The notes under the pieces were generated by a model, which did not search any database, was not told the DNA's origin, and saw nothing but the letters and a program-made list of their open reading frames with translations. From Streptomyces bluensis (lineage in GTDB: Bacteria > Actinomycetota > Actinomycetes > Streptomycetales > Streptomycetaceae), in contig NZ_BMVM01000004.1 of NCBI RefSeq assembly GCF_014650715.1, positions 459,873 through 523,872 on the forward strand: a stretch of DNA of 64,000 nucleotides. The letters run 5' to 3'. Below are positions 63,862-64,000 of this stretch, in pieces. Positions within the stretch are counted from its first letter, which is position 1; the number at the start of each line of letters is the position of its first letter. The position numbers and the translations under genes are program-made.

Positions 63862-63967
63862 CCTATTGGTTTCGAGCGAACAAGCACACTCTTCAATTGT
63901 CTGTTCTGCTCAAAGCCGACAACTGTTCGTTGTCTCAGAACTAACACAGTGGACGCGAGCAACTGAG

Positions 63968-64000
63968 GACAAGCCCTCGGCCTATTAGTACCAGTCACCT
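63968..64000 (-). rRNA. rrl: 23S ribosomal RNA, 3' end only
   Basis: The minus strand reads AGGTGACTGGTACTAATAGG and CCGAGGGCTTG, the last bases of actinobacterial 23S rRNA. The rest lies outside the window. About 106 bp separate it from 5S. Confidence 0.9.

Noticed and set aside
61754..63988. A 744-codon plus-strand open frame with Thr/Val/Ala repeats
   Set aside because: It is opposite the RD-rich TPR gene and extends into 5S rRNA; the repeats are just the complement of the Arg/Asp codons.

Overview
The window is high-GC actinobacterial DNA, almost certainly from a Streptomyces chromosome. The evidence is extreme third-position GC, many GTG and TTG starts, stop/start overlaps of the GTGA or ATGA type, secreted streptogrisin-type proteases, a SepF-like protein, an Rpf/LysM cell-wall protein and a Streptomyces-type rRNA operon entering at the right edge. 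Gene content and order look like core chromosome: no phage, plasmid or complete insertion sequence is visible. Accessory signals are small: dispersed palindromic repeats, one MITE-like palindrome and a few local duplications.

Left third (1-27 kb): a truncated DUF72 gene, a GntR regulator, a double-GNAT acetyltransferase overlapping a DUF402 gene, a methyltransferase and a secreted lipase; then an SOS-type mutagenesis operon (dnaE2 followed by an ImuB-like Y-family protein, with a LexA-like box upstream); three streptogrisin-family serine proteases in a row, two of them a tandem duplication that includes the upstream region and terminator; a SepF paralogue; an acyl-CoA dehydrogenase; an MFS drug exporter; a PIG-V-like mannosyltransferase; a PAP2 phosphatase; a small I78-type protease inhibitor; a glycosyltransferase coupled to an unknown protein; a lipoprotein; and an Rpf/LysM protein.

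Middle (27-47 kb): housekeeping operons on the minus strand: aroH-tyrA-(119-bp duplicated fragment)-cmk-plsC-der; an NrtR-like Nudix regulator coupled to an ADP-ribosylglycohydrolase, beside two nucleotidyltransferases that meet tail to tail; a chromosome-organisation and translation operon (ParA-like ATPase, small partner, scpA, scpB, rluB); alanine dehydrogenase; a STAND/TPR protein; a Nudix ADP-ribose pyrophosphatase; and pyrG.

Right part (47-64 kb): a GH15 glucoamylase/trehalase-type enzyme; then tlyA-nadK-recN followed by a degenerate MraY-like membrane protein and a glycosyltransferase; an SCP2-fold protein; an iron-box-controlled siderophore importer (two FecCD permeases plus ATPase, no binding protein); a HAD phosphatase; a DUF1015 protein; a TPR protein with a very long Arg/Asp/Gly-rich disordered N-terminus; and the 3' end of an rRNA operon (5S complete, last bases of 23S). 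Most start choices below rest on visible ribosome-binding sites, translational coupling, or the point where family-like sequence begins. No database search was possible.
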